The notes: generated by a model from the letters alone, not told the origin. DNA of 64,000 nucleotides from Mesorhizobium mediterraneum (GCF_002284565.1 NZ_NPKI01000004.1:35100-99099), one strand, 5' to 3'; shown: positions 15,834 through 26,417, numbered from the stretch's first letter. Translations and numbers: made by a program.

Positions 15834-16020
15834 GGCGGTCCCCTGCCGGTCTGGTTGGGGTTGAGGCCGGCTTGGAACCAGCTCAGCCGCTATCGGCGGA
15901 GCTGGCTGTCAAACGGACCCTCAGAATGCGATCAACCGTGTCTTATTGCACGCCCTCATCCGAAGAGTTTGCGCTTTTTTGCTGCGCCGACTTTCGGTTG
16001 TGGGATCATGCATGGCGTGG

Positions 16021-16047
16021 GTGGAAGGGGCGAACCGCCCCTTCCAC
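16021..16047. promoter_or_regulatory. Intergenic stem-loop between binding-protein and permease genes
   Basis: A perfect 12-bp GC-rich stem (GTGGAAGGGGCG at 16021-16032 with its complement at 16036-16047) and a 3-nt loop lie 11 bp after the binding-protein stop. No T run follows, so it is more likely an mRNA-stabilising or partial-termination structure than a full terminator. Confidence 0.65.
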
Positions 16048-16058
16048 GATCGATCCGA

Positions 16059-17711
16059 TCAGGCCTCGTCGAGCCAGACCTTGCCGTAATCGCGCTCGAA
16101 GGTCGGGTGCATGGCGTAGTTCTTAACCGCCGCGACCGAATGGCTGTACAGCTTGCGCCAGTAGGGCTGGATGATGATGCCGGAATCCTGCAGGATCTGC
16201 TCGATGTCCTTCATCATCTCCTTGCGCTTGGCGGCGTCGGCGACCGAAAGCGCGGCGTTGAGCTTGGCATCCCACTCGGGATTCGACCAGGCAGTTTCGT
16301 TCCAGGCTTCTCCGGTGCGGTAGCCGATCGCCAGAACCTGGACGCCGAGCGGCCGCATGTTCCAGTTGGTCATCGACAGCGGATACTTCGTCCAGTCGTT
16401 CCAGAACGTCGAACCCGGCAGCACCGTGCGCTTCACCTTGATGCCGGCGTCGCGCATCTGCGCGGCGATCGCATCGCCGGTGTTCTTGTGCCAGTCTTCG
16501 TCGACCGTGATCAGCTCGTGCTCGAAATCGGCCTGCCCGGCTTCCTCCATCAGCGCCTTTGCCTTAGCCGGATCGCGGGCAATCTTCGGCAGCTCGTAAT
16601 ATTCCGGATGGATCGGGGCGACATGGTGGTTTTCGGCGACAGTACCGGCATCGCCACCCCCCAGCTGGAGCACGACAGCGTTGTCGACTGCGAGCTGCAG
16701 CGCGTTGCGGACCTTCTGATCATCATAAGGCTTGTTGGCCACGTTGGTGCGGCAGACGATGGTCGCTGCGGTGACCACCTCGTACTTGACCAGGTCGACA
16801 CCGTCGAGGATCGACACATAGTCGGCTGACGTCTCGAAATTGGTATGGACCTCTCCCGATTCGAAGGCGCTGACCGTGGCCGCCGGATCGGTGCCGTAGT
16901 CGATGAACTCGATGCCGTCGAGAAAGACCTCGCCGTCCCACCACTTGTTGTCTTCGCGGCGCTTGTAGACGACTTTCTGGCCGACATCGTAGGAGACGAG
17001 CTCGAAGGGGCCGGTGCCGATCGGGCAGGCTTTGAAATCGCCACCCTTTTCGTCGAAGGTCTTGTGGACGACGAGACCGGGATAGTCGCACACGTTGGGG
17101 ATGAGGGCGATATCCGGCGTGCTGAGCTTCAGCTTCACCGTCAAATCGTCGACCTTGGTGACTGCGCTCTCATCCAGCTTGTCGTCCTTGACCAGCGAGC
17201 CGAGACGGCCGGGCATGGAATTGCCTTCGGCCTTCTTGTCGGCCCAACGCTTGAAGTTGAAGATGACATCGTCTGCGGTGAACGGATCGCCGTTGTTCCA
17301 GGTGACGCCCTGGCGCACATGCAGCGTGTACTCGGTGGCATCGTCGTTGACGTCCCAGCTCTCGAGCAGGTAGGGGCGGAACGTGTATTCGTTTGTGTAC
17401 TTGACCAACGGCTCGAGCGCCTGGCGCTCGGCATTAGCGATTTCCGACCAGTCGGCCTTGCGCGGATCCTTCGGATCCTTGATCCACATAGCGACCTTCA
17501 ATATGCCGCCCTTCTTGCCCTCCACGTCCTGCGCTCTCGCCGGCGTCGGGTCGGCGAGGCCGAGCATGCCATAGGCCATCGCCGTGGACGCGCCGAAGAC
17601 GCTGGCCAAAGCGAGAAACTCGCGGCGATCGACACGTCCGGCCCTGGCTTCTTCGGCCATTACGTGGATGTGATCCGGAACGCGATCGCCATTACTCTTG
17701 TAGATTGTCAT
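16059..17711 (-). CDS. Peptide-type ABC transporter substrate-binding protein (SBP family 5)
   Basis: A 550-residue periplasmic binding protein. The N terminus carries a Tat-type signal ([24 protein letters not shown]) preceded by about 30 residues, implying export in folded form. The mature part shows family-5 landmarks: [22 protein letters not shown], the [19 protein letters not shown] segment, and [16 protein letters not shown]. Family members bind oligopeptides, glycosides or opines; the ligand here is unknown. The ATG at 17711 is preferred to the GTG one codon upstream. It is the first gene of the operon. Confidence 0.92.
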   Translation of the reverse strand: MTIYKSNGDRVPDHIHVMAEEARAGRVDRREFLALASVFGASTAMAYGMLGLADPTPARAQDVEGKKGGILKVAMWIKDPKDPRKADWSEIANAERQALEPLVKYTNEYTFRPYLLESWDVNDDATEYTLHVRQGVTWNNGDPFTADDVIFNFKRWADKKAEGNSMPGRLGSLVKDDKLDESAVTKVDDLTVKLKLSTPDIALIPNVCDYPGLVVHKTFDEKGGDFKACPIGTGPFELVSYDVGQKVVYKRREDNKWWDGEVFLDGIEFIDYGTDPAATVSAFESGEVHTNFETSADYVSILDGVDLVKYEVVTAATIVCRTNVANKPYDDQKVRNALQLAVDNAVVLQLGGGDAGTVAENHHVAPIHPEYYELPKIARDPAKAKALMEEAGQADFEHELITVDEDWHKNTGDAIAAQMRDAGIKVKRTVLPGSTFWNDWTKYPLSMTNWNMRPLGVQVLAIGYRTGEAWNETAWSNPEWDAKLNAALSVADAAKRKEMMKDIEQILQDSGIIIQPYWRKLYSHSVAAVKNYAMHPTFERDYGKVWLDEA

Positions 17712-17917
17712 CACGAACTCCCATTGTTGGCTTTCTGCCTTTTACCATTCCGCATCCGGGCCATGATGTCAAAAACGGCACGGATTGGGAACATGCCAAG
17801 GAATGTGCAACTTTGGAAGGGAAGCAGTTCGCGTGATAACGACAGTCTTGGCGCAAAATTGCTATTGCCCGGCAGATTTCGCTCGAATATCCGGCATCGA
17901 TTAAACTGAGACATTCA

Positions 17918-18022
17918 CTACAGCGCCGCGCGTCCTCGTGGACGCGCAAAGGACGCTGTAGCGCTTTGATTTTGCGCATAATCTTTTGCCGAAAATCGAT
18001 TTCGATTTTCGGGGTCATGCGC
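17918..18022. repeat. Two-part palindromic repeat (RIME-like)
   Basis: Part one is nested: outer arms CTACAGCG (17918-17925) and CGCTGTAG (17954-17961), inner arms GCGCGTCC (17928-17935) and GGACGCGC (17940-17947), loop TCGT. Part two has outer arms GCGCAT (17974-17979) and ATGCGC (18017-18022) and inner arms GAAAATCG/CGATTTTC. It accounts for much of the 373 bp between the binding-protein start and the TamB stop; the rest should hold the operon promoter, but I could not place it with confidence. Confidence 0.8.
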
Positions 18023-18084
18023 GAAGGTCTGCACGGCGCCAGTTGATCGCGGATGTCGTGCAAAAACGGCGGCGGCGGCAGGCT

Positions 18085-21000
18085 TCAGTACTCGCGCTCG
18101 TAGAAAACGCCGCCCTTGGCTTCGCCGGCGTCGGTGGCCTCGCCGCGCAATTTGACGCCGCGCCCGACGTCGAGATCGATCGCCGCCTTGCCCGAACCCG
18201 GCTTGTCGCCTTTCTGGATCGTCACATAGGTGCGGTCGTTGAGATATTTGCCGGCCGAGACCGCGGTGCCGCCCTCCTCGTCCGTGATGACGTCGAGATC
18301 GTCGACGCCGATCGCGCTGCGCAGGTTCTGGAGCAGCGACGTCGAGCCGCCGACACCGGCCAGTTGCGCGGCGGCTTCGGCAAGCTGGGCGATCTGCAGC
18401 GGCGACAGGTTCGACATCGAGCGGCCGAAAATCAGTTGCGCCAGAACCTCGTCTTCCGGCAGCGCCGGCACCGACGAGAAATTGAATTTCGGATTGGTCG
18501 CCTCGCCCGATACCACGATGGTGACGGTGGCGCTGCTCGTCGTCGATGTCGCTGTGAGGTTGAGATAAGGCACCAGAGACCCTGAAAAGCCGACCGTGCC
18601 TTCGGTGAAGGTCAGCCGCTTGGCAAGGATCGTCAGCCGCCCGCGCTGCAAGGTGAAGGTGCCGACCGCTTGCGGCGACGACGCCGGGCCGGTCAGCCGC
18701 AGCGAGCCGCCAAGCTCGGCATCGACGCCCCTGCCCTGGATGAATATCTGGCTCGGCGCGTTGACCGTGACATCAAGATTGAGGCCGCTGCCACCGCTGC
18801 TGCCGCTCGCCGTCGCCGGGCGCAACGCCTTGTCCTGCGCGCGCACGGCGGCCGGTGCATTCTTGTGCTTGACGTCGAGCGCCGCCAGCGAGCCCGGCAG
18901 TTTTTCGGGAACGGTGATGACGGTCTTGGCCAGGTTGACCGTGCCCGAAATCACCGGCGCCGATGCGAGCGGACCCCTGATAGTCAGGTCGCCGCCGAGA
19001 TTGGCGGTGACCACCCTGCCGTCGGTGTAGCGGCCGTCGACGAGCTTGACCGTCAGGTCGGCCGGAAAACCTTGCGCCGGAACGATGCCGACGGTGCCGC
19101 TGGCAGACAGGCTGCCGCGCGTCGACAGCGTGCCGGTCAGGCGGTTGATTCTGGCGACGCCGCCGCCGATTGCGACATCGGCGGCGATATCGTTGATCGC
19201 AAGGCCCGAGCGTGCATCGATCAAACGGGCACCTGACGTGCGGACCGTGCCTGAGATCACCGGCGATGTCGCCGGGCCGCGCACCTGCAAATTGACGTCG
19301 GCCGTGCCGCTCAAGGACAGGCCTTGCGCAGCGAGTGTCCGAGTGAGGAAGGCGAACGGCACCTTGCCGGAGAAGTCGAGATCAAGGGTGGGCGTGCCTG
19401 ATGTCGTCATCGTGCCGCCGCCCTTGAGACCGAGGCCGGCGCCGTCGCTCATGTCGGCGTCGAAGGCCAGTCTGTTGCCCGAATATGTGCCGGAGGACGA
19501 AACACCCATGCCGCCGAAACCGGCACCGCGGGTCTGCGACGTCTGGACGCCTGCGGCGTCGATCTTGAAGGCAACGGCCGGATTGGCCGGCGCGCCCGTC
19601 ACCTTAACCGTGCCCGAGATCGAGCCGGCGGCATCGAGGCCCGGCGAGAAACTGTTGGCGAGCGAGATCGGCACCCGGGCCAGCGTCGCGTTGAGATCGA
19701 GCGCCTGCCCAGCTTTGCCCGTGACCGTCGCCGTGCCGCCGCCGAGGTTGAGCACGAGCCTGTCCAGGTTGGTGGTGCCGTTGGCGATGGTGATGGTCGA
19801 GGCCTGGGCGATCGCCGCCTTGATGCCACGCATGGTCGCCTCGCCGGAGGTGAGCTCGACCGTCGTCGTGCCACTGGCGATCCTGACGCGGCCGGCGGCC
19901 CTGGCCGGAATATCCTTGACGGTGGCGCCGCCGGAAAAGCCGGTCCAGTCGGCCTCGCGCGTGAGGTCGACATCGATGCCGCGAATGACGGTGCCGCCGG
20001 AGGTGACGCTGTCGGCACGGATTTTTCCGGAGATCACTGGCGCGGCGAGATAATTGGCGATCTGCGCATCGATAGTGACCGTCTTTGCCGAAAGATCGCC
20101 GCGCGAAATCGAAGCCGTCGAAGCCTTGATGGTGACTTCAGGCGCATTGCCGGTCTTCGAGAAGACGATCGTGCCGCGCACGTCGCCTTCCGCCTTTTCC
20201 AGCGCAAGCGCTGCGAGCGGTCCGATATCAGGCAGGTCGAGCGCCACGGTGCCATCAGGCACGAAGGCATTGTCAAGTGCCAGGTCGCCCGATATCCGGT
20301 TCTTGCCGAGCGACAGCAGAAGCCCGTTGATGGCGCGCTTGCCGTCGGACGTCGCCAGCACGGCACTGCCTTGCAGGGCCTGGCCCGCGACATTTCCGGT
20401 CAGTTGCACATTGGCCGCCGGGTTGGCGGCATCGGCCTTGCCGGTGGCGGTGAGCCTCAGCCCGGTGATCTCGCGTTCAGCCACCGAAAGCCGGTCGCTG
20501 TTCACCGTCAGCGACAGGTCGGGCGCCGTGCCGGCGCCTTGCGCGTTGAGCGCGAAAGCGATGGCGCCCTTGGCATCCCCGGACAGAAGCGAGATGTCGG
20601 CCAGCACGCCCTTGATGTCGGCGGCGAGTTTGTTGTCGGCAAGGCTGGCCTGCCCGTCGGCGGTCAGCGCGCCGGATACCAGCCGGATCGCGTTGGCGGT
20701 GACATTGCCATTGGCGTCGCGCTTCAGCGCGGCACTGAGTTCCGTCCGCTCCGCGAGCACACCGCGCGCTGCCGCCGGCAGCGCTGCGGAAGCCGCATCC
20801 GCGCTAAGGTTGAGATCGATGGCGCCGTCGGCCAGCGAGACCCTTCCGTTGAAGCCGGTGTTCAGCGCGTCGCCCGTCACCGACCCGCTGTCGATGACGA
20901 TGGTGTCAGCGGCGAGACTGCCCGCGACCTTGGCGGTGATCTTGCCGGCGATCAGCGGCGCGATGGTCGGATTGTCCAGGCCGATCTTGTCCGCCGTCAC

Positions 21001-24000
21001 CGTGCCGGAGATCGGCCCTGTCCGGCTTTTCACGTCGAAGGCGTCCGAGTGCAATGCCAAGGTGAGCCTCTCGACCTTGGTAAAGTTCGTCGCGACCGAA
21101 GGCAGGACAGCGGAGATATCGAGCTTCGACTGCGTGCCCTGCCCCGCAGCCTTTACCGAAAGCGCCTGCAGCTCGAGCTTGACCGGGCTTTCGGTGCTGC
21201 CAAACGCCAGCGGCAGGCTCGGGCCGGTCGAGGCCAGGTCGAGCGCAAAATCGCTGATGCCGTTCGGATTGATGGTGCCGGCGGCCTTGCCGGAAACTTT
21301 ATCTCCGGTAAGCGTCGCTTGATCGATGGCGATGCCACTGGCGGATGAGAAGCTGCCTGCCGCATCGACATTGAGCGGACCGAGTCCCGCCTGGCGTGTC
21401 TGGCTGGTTTCGGCACCGTTGAGTTGCGCATTGAAACGAATGTCGGGGGCAGCCGACGGTCCCGTCACTTGCGCCGTGCCGCCGAGCGTGCCCGCGGCGT
21501 CGAGGCCGGGGGAAAAATCATTGGCAAGGGCGGCCGGCAGCGCTGAAAACTCTGCCGCGAGGTCGAGCGTCTGGCCGGCAGTGCCGGACACGGACACCGA
21601 TCCGCCGCCGACATCGAGCATCAGCCTCTCAATGCTGGCTGTGCCATTGGCGATGCTCAAGCTCGACGGCTGTGTGATCGCTGCCTTGATGCCGCGGATG
21701 GTCGCTTCGCCCGAGGCGATCTCGACGCTGGTCGTGCCGTCCGCGATCTTCACCCGGCCTTCGGCTGTGGCCGGAATGCCAGATACGGTGGCGCCGCCGG
21801 AAAACCCGGTCCAGTCGCCGTCACGCTTCAAATCGACCCCGATGCCGCTGATGACGGTGGCCCCGGATGTGACCGTATCGGCCTTGATCGAGCCGGAGAT
21901 CGCCGGGGCCTTGAGATAGTTGGCGACCAGTGCGTTGACGGCAATGGTCTTTGCCGCCAGATCGCCGCGCGAAATAGACCCGCTCGTCATATCGATCGCA
22001 ACCATCGGCGCGCCGCCATCATTCGAGAGGCGGATGCTGCCCTGCACGTCGCCCGCCGCCGCCTGACCGGCAAGGGCGGCCAGCGGGCCGATATCGGACG
22101 CTTCGAGTGTCAACGTCCCGAGCGGCAGCAAGCTGTCGTCGAGAGCGAGATCACCCGAGATCTTGTTGTCGGCCAGCGACACGCTAAGCCCGTTGATGGA
22201 ACGCTTTCCGTCACGCGTGACCAGTGATGCCCTGAGATCGAGCGGCTGGTCGTCGACGGATCCGGTCAGTGAGACATCGGCGGCGGGGTTGGCGATGTCG
22301 GCCTTCCCGGTCGCCGCCAGCTTGATCGTCTTGACCGTATGACCGGACGCCGTCAGGCTGTCGCTGTCGGCCGAGACCGAGAAATCCGGCGCCGTGCGCG
22401 CGCCGCTCGCCGTCAGCGCGAAATCGACGGCCCCGCCGACGGGTATGCCAACCATGGGCGACAGCACCGAAACGTCACCGAGCGTGCCCTTGATGTCGGC
22501 CTGGATGTCGGTGCCCGTCGCGCTGGCGGTGCCGCTGGCGCTGAGCGTGCCCGAAGTGAATTGCAGCGCATTGGCGGCAAAGGAACCCTGCGGATCGCGG
22601 GTCGCCGTCGCCGAGAATGTCACACGCTCGCCGAGAACCGAGCGGATCTGCGGCGGCAGCGCGGTCGAGACGGCATCGGCATTCATCTTGAGCGTCATCG
22701 CCAAATCGGCCAGCGTCACCCTGGACGTCACCGAGGCGTTGAGCGCGTCGCTGCGCAGCGTGCCTTGATCGACGACGATCTCGGCCTTGCTGACCGATCC
22801 GGCGAGGTCCGCTGTCACCCTGCCGGTCACCAGCGGCGCCAGCGTCGCCACGTCCGTGTTCAGGCCACCGGCCGCAAGCTTGATGGTGACCGGTCCGCTG
22901 CGGTCCTGGATGTCGAAGCCGTCGGAATGGATTTCAGCCGTCAGATCGTCCACCCGCGTGCCGCCCGCCACCACCGAGACCAGAGACGCGCCGATGTCGA
23001 CGATCGGCGCCTTGCCGCCGCCGAACGCGCGGGCCGTGGCGCCGGTGATCGCGACGGTCACCGGCTGCGCCGCAGTGCCGAGGCTGAGCACAATCGGCGG
23101 GCCCTTGGCGGCGAGCTCCACCGAAAGATCGCTGGCGCCATTGGGGTCGATGATGCCCGCGGCGGTGCCGTGCACCGCATCGCTGTCGATATTGGCGCGC
23201 TCGACTTCGACGCCGCCCGTCACGATCGCGGTTCCGGCGAGGTCGAAGCTGGTTTTGCCGGTAAACAAGGGTTTTATATTGTCGGGTATGAAGCGCTGGA
23301 AGTCGCCATCGCCCTTGGCCTCGACATAGTTGCCCTTGTCGGTGAGCTGGTGGCGGCCGGTGAGTTGGGTGACGATCTGGCCGTCGACGACGAAGGTGCC
23401 GATGCCGCTCCAGTTGGCGACCGGCCCCGTGCCCGTGACGACGATGTCGACCGGAGGCGCATCTGGCAAATTGAGCAGATTGGCGATGATGCCGCCGGCC
23501 GGCTCGGACGCCTTCAGGTCGAGGTCGAGCTTGTTGTCGGCGGGTGCGAAATGGATGTTGGCGTCGACCTTGCCTTGCTTGCCATCATGGCGGGTGATGT
23601 TGAGGTTCGTTTCGAGCGCCAGTGGCGCCGCGTCGGCCTTGAACGCACCCTTGGCCGCCAGCTCTGCGATGCCGCTGCCGGCCAGGGCCTGCCCGAGCGC
23701 AATTTCTGGCAGGTCGATCTGCTTGATGTCGAGCGACACCGGCAGTGTGGTGGCACCACCTTGGCTCGGCTGCGTGCCGGCCACCGGCAATCGCGCCAGC
23801 TCGATGCGATCGGCGGCGATGCGGCCGGCGCTGAAGCTCTTCGACAGAAGCGCCAGCGGCGACCAGTCGACGGCCACCTTGCGCGCCACCAGCCAGGCGC
23901 CCTGGCGATCCTCCAGCACCACGTGGTCGACGGTCAGCGCGCCGGACCAGATGCCGTCGATGCCGCTGACCGTGACCTTCCGGTCATCGGTCGACGCCAT

Positions 24001-24135
24001 GGCCGAGATGAGGCCGGCGAGATTGTCGCGGCCGCGCTCGGTCTTGGTCAGCACGACGAGCGCACCGACCACCGCCGCCACTAGGACGAGCAGCGTGTAA
24101 AGGACAATGCGGAGGATGCGCTTGAACATTGTCAT
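18085..24135 (-). CDS. tamB: Translocation and assembly module protein TamB
   Basis: A giant 2016-residue inner-membrane-anchored protein that spans the periplasm and works with TamA in outer-membrane assembly or lipid transport. A single N-terminal helix (RILRIVLYTLLVLVAAVVGALVVL) is followed by long stretches of AsmA/TamB-type beta repeats. The C-terminal TamB/DUF490 domain is clear (LNLTATSTTSSATVTIVVSGEATNPKF, then LPEDEVLAQLIFGRSMSNLSPLQIAQLAEAA). It is about 60% longer than the 1259 residues of E. coli TamB because a block of about 620 residues is present twice in tandem. Its ATG overlaps the tamA stop by one base (TGATG), giving tight coupling. Confidence 0.93.
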   Translation of the reverse strand: MTMFKRILRIVLYTLLVLVAAVVGALVVLTKTERGRDNLAGLISAMASTDDRKVTVSGIDGIWSGALTVDHVVLEDRQGAWLVARKVAVDWSPLALLSKSFSAGRIAADRIELARLPVAGTQPSQGGATTLPVSLDIKQIDLPEIALGQALAGSGIAELAAKGAFKADAAPLALETNLNITRHDGKQGKVDANIHFAPADNKLDLDLKASEPAGGIIANLLNLPDAPPVDIVVTGTGPVANWSGIGTFVVDGQIVTQLTGRHQLTDKGNYVEAKGDGDFQRFIPDNIKPLFTGKTSFDLAGTAIVTGGVEVERANIDSDAVHGTAAGIIDPNGASDLSVELAAKGPPIVLSLGTAAQPVTVAITGATARAFGGGKAPIVDIGASLVSVVAGGTRVDDLTAEIHSDGFDIQDRSGPVTIKLAAGGLNTDVATLAPLVTGRVTADLAGSVSKAEIVVDQGTLRSDALNASVTSRVTLADLAMTLKMNADAVSTALPPQIRSVLGERVTFSATATRDPQGSFAANALQFTSGTLSASGTASATGTDIQADIKGTLGDVSVLSPMVGIPVGGAVDFALTASGARTAPDFSVSADSDSLTASGHTVKTIKLAATGKADIANPAADVSLTGSVDDQPLDLRASLVTRDGKRSINGLSVSLADNKISGDLALDDSLLPLGTLTLEASDIGPLAALAGQAAAGDVQGSIRLSNDGGAPMVAIDMTSGSISRGDLAAKTIAVNALVANYLKAPAISGSIKADTVTSGATVISGIGVDLKRDGDWTGFSGGATVSGIPATAEGRVKIADGTTSVEIASGEATIRGIKAAITQPSSLSIANGTASIERLMLDVGGGSVSVSGTAGQTLDLAAEFSALPAALANDFSPGLDAAGTLGGTAQVTGPSAAPDIRFNAQLNGAETSQTRQAGLGPLNVDAAGSFSSASGIAIDQATLTGDKVSGKAAGTINPNGISDFALDLASTGPSLPLAFGSTESPVKLELQALSVKAAGQGTQSKLDISAVLPSVATNFTKVERLTLALHSDAFDVKSRTGPISGTVTADKIGLDNPTIAPLIAGKITAKVAGSLAADTIVIDSGSVTGDALNTGFNGRVSLADGAIDLNLSADAASAALPAAARGVLAERTELSAALKRDANGNVTANAIRLVSGALTADGQASLADNKLAADIKGVLADISLLSGDAKGAIAFALNAQGAGTAPDLSLTVNSDRLSVAEREITGLRLTATGKADAANPAANVQLTGNVAGQALQGSAVLATSDGKRAINGLLLSLGKNRISGDLALDNAFVPDGTVALDLPDIGPLAALALEKAEGDVRGTIVFSKTGNAPEVTIKASTASISRGDLSAKTVTIDAQIANYLAAPVISGKIRADSVTSGGTVIRGIDVDLTREADWTGFSGGATVKDIPARAAGRVRIASGTTTVELTSGEATMRGIKAAIAQASTITIANGTTNLDRLVLNLGGGTATVTGKAGQALDLNATLARVPISLANSFSPGLDAAGSISGTVKVTGAPANPAVAFKIDAAGVQTSQTRGAGFGGMGVSSSGTYSGNRLAFDADMSDGAGLGLKGGGTMTTSGTPTLDLDFSGKVPFAFLTRTLAAQGLSLSGTADVNLQVRGPATSPVISGTVRTSGARLIDARSGLAINDIAADVAIGGGVARINRLTGTLSTRGSLSASGTVGIVPAQGFPADLTVKLVDGRYTDGRVVTANLGGDLTIRGPLASAPVISGTVNLAKTVITVPEKLPGSLAALDVKHKNAPAAVRAQDKALRPATASGSSGGSGLNLDVTVNAPSQIFIQGRGVDAELGGSLRLTGPASSPQAVGTFTLQRGRLTILAKRLTFTEGTVGFSGSLVPYLNLTATSTTSSATVTIVVSGEATNPKFNFSSVPALPEDEVLAQLIFGRSMSNLSPLQIAQLAEAAAQLAGVGGSTSLLQNLRSAIGVDDLDVITDEEGGTAVSAGKYLNDRTYVTIQKGDKPGSGKAAIDLDVGRGVKLRGEATDAGEAKGGVFYEREY

Positions 24136-26063
24136 CAGAACGCCTGGCCGATGCCGGCATAGATGCCGAAACGCGGGTCGTCGGGACCCCGGTTGAGCGG
24201 CACCGCCGCATCCACACGCAGCGGTCCGAACGGCGTAATATAGCGCAGGCCGACGCCGGCGCCGACCTTCATGTCGGAAAAATCCGGGAACTGCTCGGTC
24301 GAGACCGTGCCGGCATCGACGAACGGCACGACGCCGATCGTGTCGGTGACGGCGATGCGCATCTCGAGCGAGGTCTCGAAGTACGAAAGCCCGCCGATCG
24401 GCTCTCCGTCGATGTCCTTCGGACCGATGCCCTGATAGGCATAACCGCGCACCGAGCCGCCGCCGCCGGCATAAAAACGCCGGTCGGCCGGAACGTCCTG
24501 AAGGCCGGCACCGATGATCGAGCCGATGGCGACGCGTTCGGCCAAGACGAACTTCGAGGCCGCGTCGATCGACTGATAGGCCGATCCTTCGCCCCTCAGC
24601 TTGACGAAGGCCGCACCGTTCAAAATGTCGTAGCTCGGCTCGACATAGGCCAGCGCCCTGAATCCCGTCGTTGGGTTCAGCCGGCTGTCGCGATTGTCGT
24701 AGACATATTGCAGCGGAACGCTGGCGATCAGATAGGTGTGCTTGCCGAAGGAATCGGTGATCTTCGAATAGTCGAGCGCGACTTCCGCAGAAACCGTCTG
24801 CTGCTTGTCGAGTTCATAGGACAGACCGGTGTTGCCCTTAACCGCGAAATGGTCGTAGGCGTCGGGATGCTCCAATACGGTGTTGACGCCGGCGAAGAAT
24901 TTCGACGCCGGCCCCACCACGCCCGGCTTTTCGAACATGATGCCAGCATTGTAGTTGAGCTCGGTCAGGTCGTTGCTGCCGATGCCGCTGATTGCGCCCT
25001 CGATGCGCAGCTTTTCGGCACGGCCGAACAGATTGCGGTGGCCCCAATAACCTTCGAGGCCGAGCCCCTCGGTGTTGGAAAAGGTGCCGCCAATGCCGAA
25101 ATAGCGCGGCTTGCGCTCGCTCACTTCGACGCCGATCGGGATGTTGCCGTCGGCGTCGAGACTGTCGGCCTCCTTCAGCGTCACGCTGTTGAAGACTTCC
25201 AGCCCGAGCAGCCGGTCGCGCGCCTCGTCGACCTCTTCCGGCGAATATTGGCGGCCGCGCTCCAGGCCGGTCATGTATTCAGTGAAATCACGGTCGACCT
25301 TTTCGGTGCCCTCGACCGTGGTGTCGCCGTAGCCGGCAACCGGCCCGGCCGCCACGGTCAGCGTCACGTCGAGCGTCGAGGTGGCGTGGTCGGCAACGAT
25401 CTCGCGATCCGTCACATTGGCCAACGGCCTGCCTTCCTCTTTGAGCGCCCGCACGATCGACGCCTCGGCTTTGAGCACCGCACCGGAACCGGCATCGCCG
25501 CCGGCGATCAGGCCGAAATCGGCGCCCAGCAGTCCCGCCGCATCGCCTTCCAGCCTGATGTCGCCAAGCGTGAATTTCGGCCCGGTCGCAATGTTGATCA
25601 CCACCGGAATCGGCTGCGGCCCCGAAAATTCGGCGTCGGGCGGCAAATCATCGAGCGGCTTGCCTTCGATGGTGATGGTGACGACGCCCTCGTAGCGGGC
25701 GTCCGCGTAAAGTGCGGCGATAAGCTGATCGCGGTCGCCGCGCGCCTTGGCCAGCAGGCCGAGCGAACCGGAAACCGGGCGTTCTTCGTCGGCCTTCAGT
25801 GCCGACGCGTTTTCGAGCTTCTTGACGAGATCCTCGTCGGCGTCGGGCGCCTCGATGGTCACCGCATAGCGCAGCGGATCGACGATATCGGCATCTTCGT
25901 CGTCCGACGACCCCCACAGCTTGATGCCGAATATCTCGAAAGCGGCCGCATTTCCGCTCGTGGCAACCAGTGCAGTCGAGCACAGCAAAGCGAAAAGCAG
26001 GGCGTGCGAAAGCACGCGCCTTGGCGCGGTTCCTCCCGACATCTGCCTTTCACACGCCGACAT
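24135..26063 (-). CDS. tamA: Outer-membrane assembly factor TamA (Omp85 family)
   Basis: A 642-residue outer-membrane protein. After a signal peptide (SHALLFALLCSTALVATSGNAAAF) it has POTRA domains over about residues 60-310 and a 16-strand BamA-type barrel thereafter, with the conserved GGGGSVRGYAYQGIGP strand/loop near residue 530 and a terminal aromatic residue (IYAGIGQAF) as expected for the barrel-insertion signal. Position directly ahead of TamB identifies it as TamA rather than BamA. ATGs at 26063 and 26042 are alternative starts. Confidence 0.93.
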   Translation of the reverse strand: MSACERQMSGGTAPRRVLSHALLFALLCSTALVATSGNAAAFEIFGIKLWGSSDDEDADIVDPLRYAVTIEAPDADEDLVKKLENASALKADEERPVSGSLGLLAKARGDRDQLIAALYADARYEGVVTITIEGKPLDDLPPDAEFSGPQPIPVVINIATGPKFTLGDIRLEGDAAGLLGADFGLIAGGDAGSGAVLKAEASIVRALKEEGRPLANVTDREIVADHATSTLDVTLTVAAGPVAGYGDTTVEGTEKVDRDFTEYMTGLERGRQYSPEEVDEARDRLLGLEVFNSVTLKEADSLDADGNIPIGVEVSERKPRYFGIGGTFSNTEGLGLEGYWGHRNLFGRAEKLRIEGAISGIGSNDLTELNYNAGIMFEKPGVVGPASKFFAGVNTVLEHPDAYDHFAVKGNTGLSYELDKQQTVSAEVALDYSKITDSFGKHTYLIASVPLQYVYDNRDSRLNPTTGFRALAYVEPSYDILNGAAFVKLRGEGSAYQSIDAASKFVLAERVAIGSIIGAGLQDVPADRRFYAGGGGSVRGYAYQGIGPKDIDGEPIGGLSYFETSLEMRIAVTDTIGVVPFVDAGTVSTEQFPDFSDMKVGAGVGLRYITPFGPLRVDAAVPLNRGPDDPRFGIYAGIGQAF

Positions 26064-26313
26064 TACAACTCTACACTAGCTCCCAAAGCTAAAATTGGAA
26101 TGAAGTTCTGAATTGCTCGTAAAGGAGCCACAATCCAATTGTCTGAAATGGACAGGGCTTGGAATTCACACCTTCTGCGTCGCCGCAAGAAAGCGTGATC
26201 CCTGTCCTATGGAGGTACTACCGGCCATCGGCCGGAAAGGAAACCGTTGGCAGGCGGAACCTGCCGCGTCCTCGCGTTGACAAGCTGGACTGAAGCTTGA
26301 ACATGTCTGGACG

Positions 26314-26417
26314 TTAGAGCGAGGTGCGTCCATTCGGACGCACAAAGTACGCTCTAAGACTTTGAAGTGACGCATCGTGCTTTCCGAAAATCGATTCCGA
26401 TTTTTGGGCCGATGCGT
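26314..26417. repeat. Two-part palindromic repeat (RIME-like), second copy
   Basis: Same architecture as the element at 17918-18022. Part one has outer arms TTAGAGCG (26314-26321) and CGCTCTAA (26350-26357), and inner arms TGCGTCC and GGACGCA around an ATTC loop. Part two has outer arms ACGCATCG (26370-26377) and CGATGCGT (26410-26417). Arm bases differ between the two copies but stay paired. It lies in the 376-bp divergent space between tamA and the alpha-2-macroglobulin gene; no other gene is seen there. Confidence 0.8.

Noticed and set aside
22339..24084. 581-residue plus-strand frame inside tamB
   Set aside because: Antisense shadow in GC-rich DNA; composition is dominated by R, D, G and A and lacks any motif, while TamB is continuous on the other strand.
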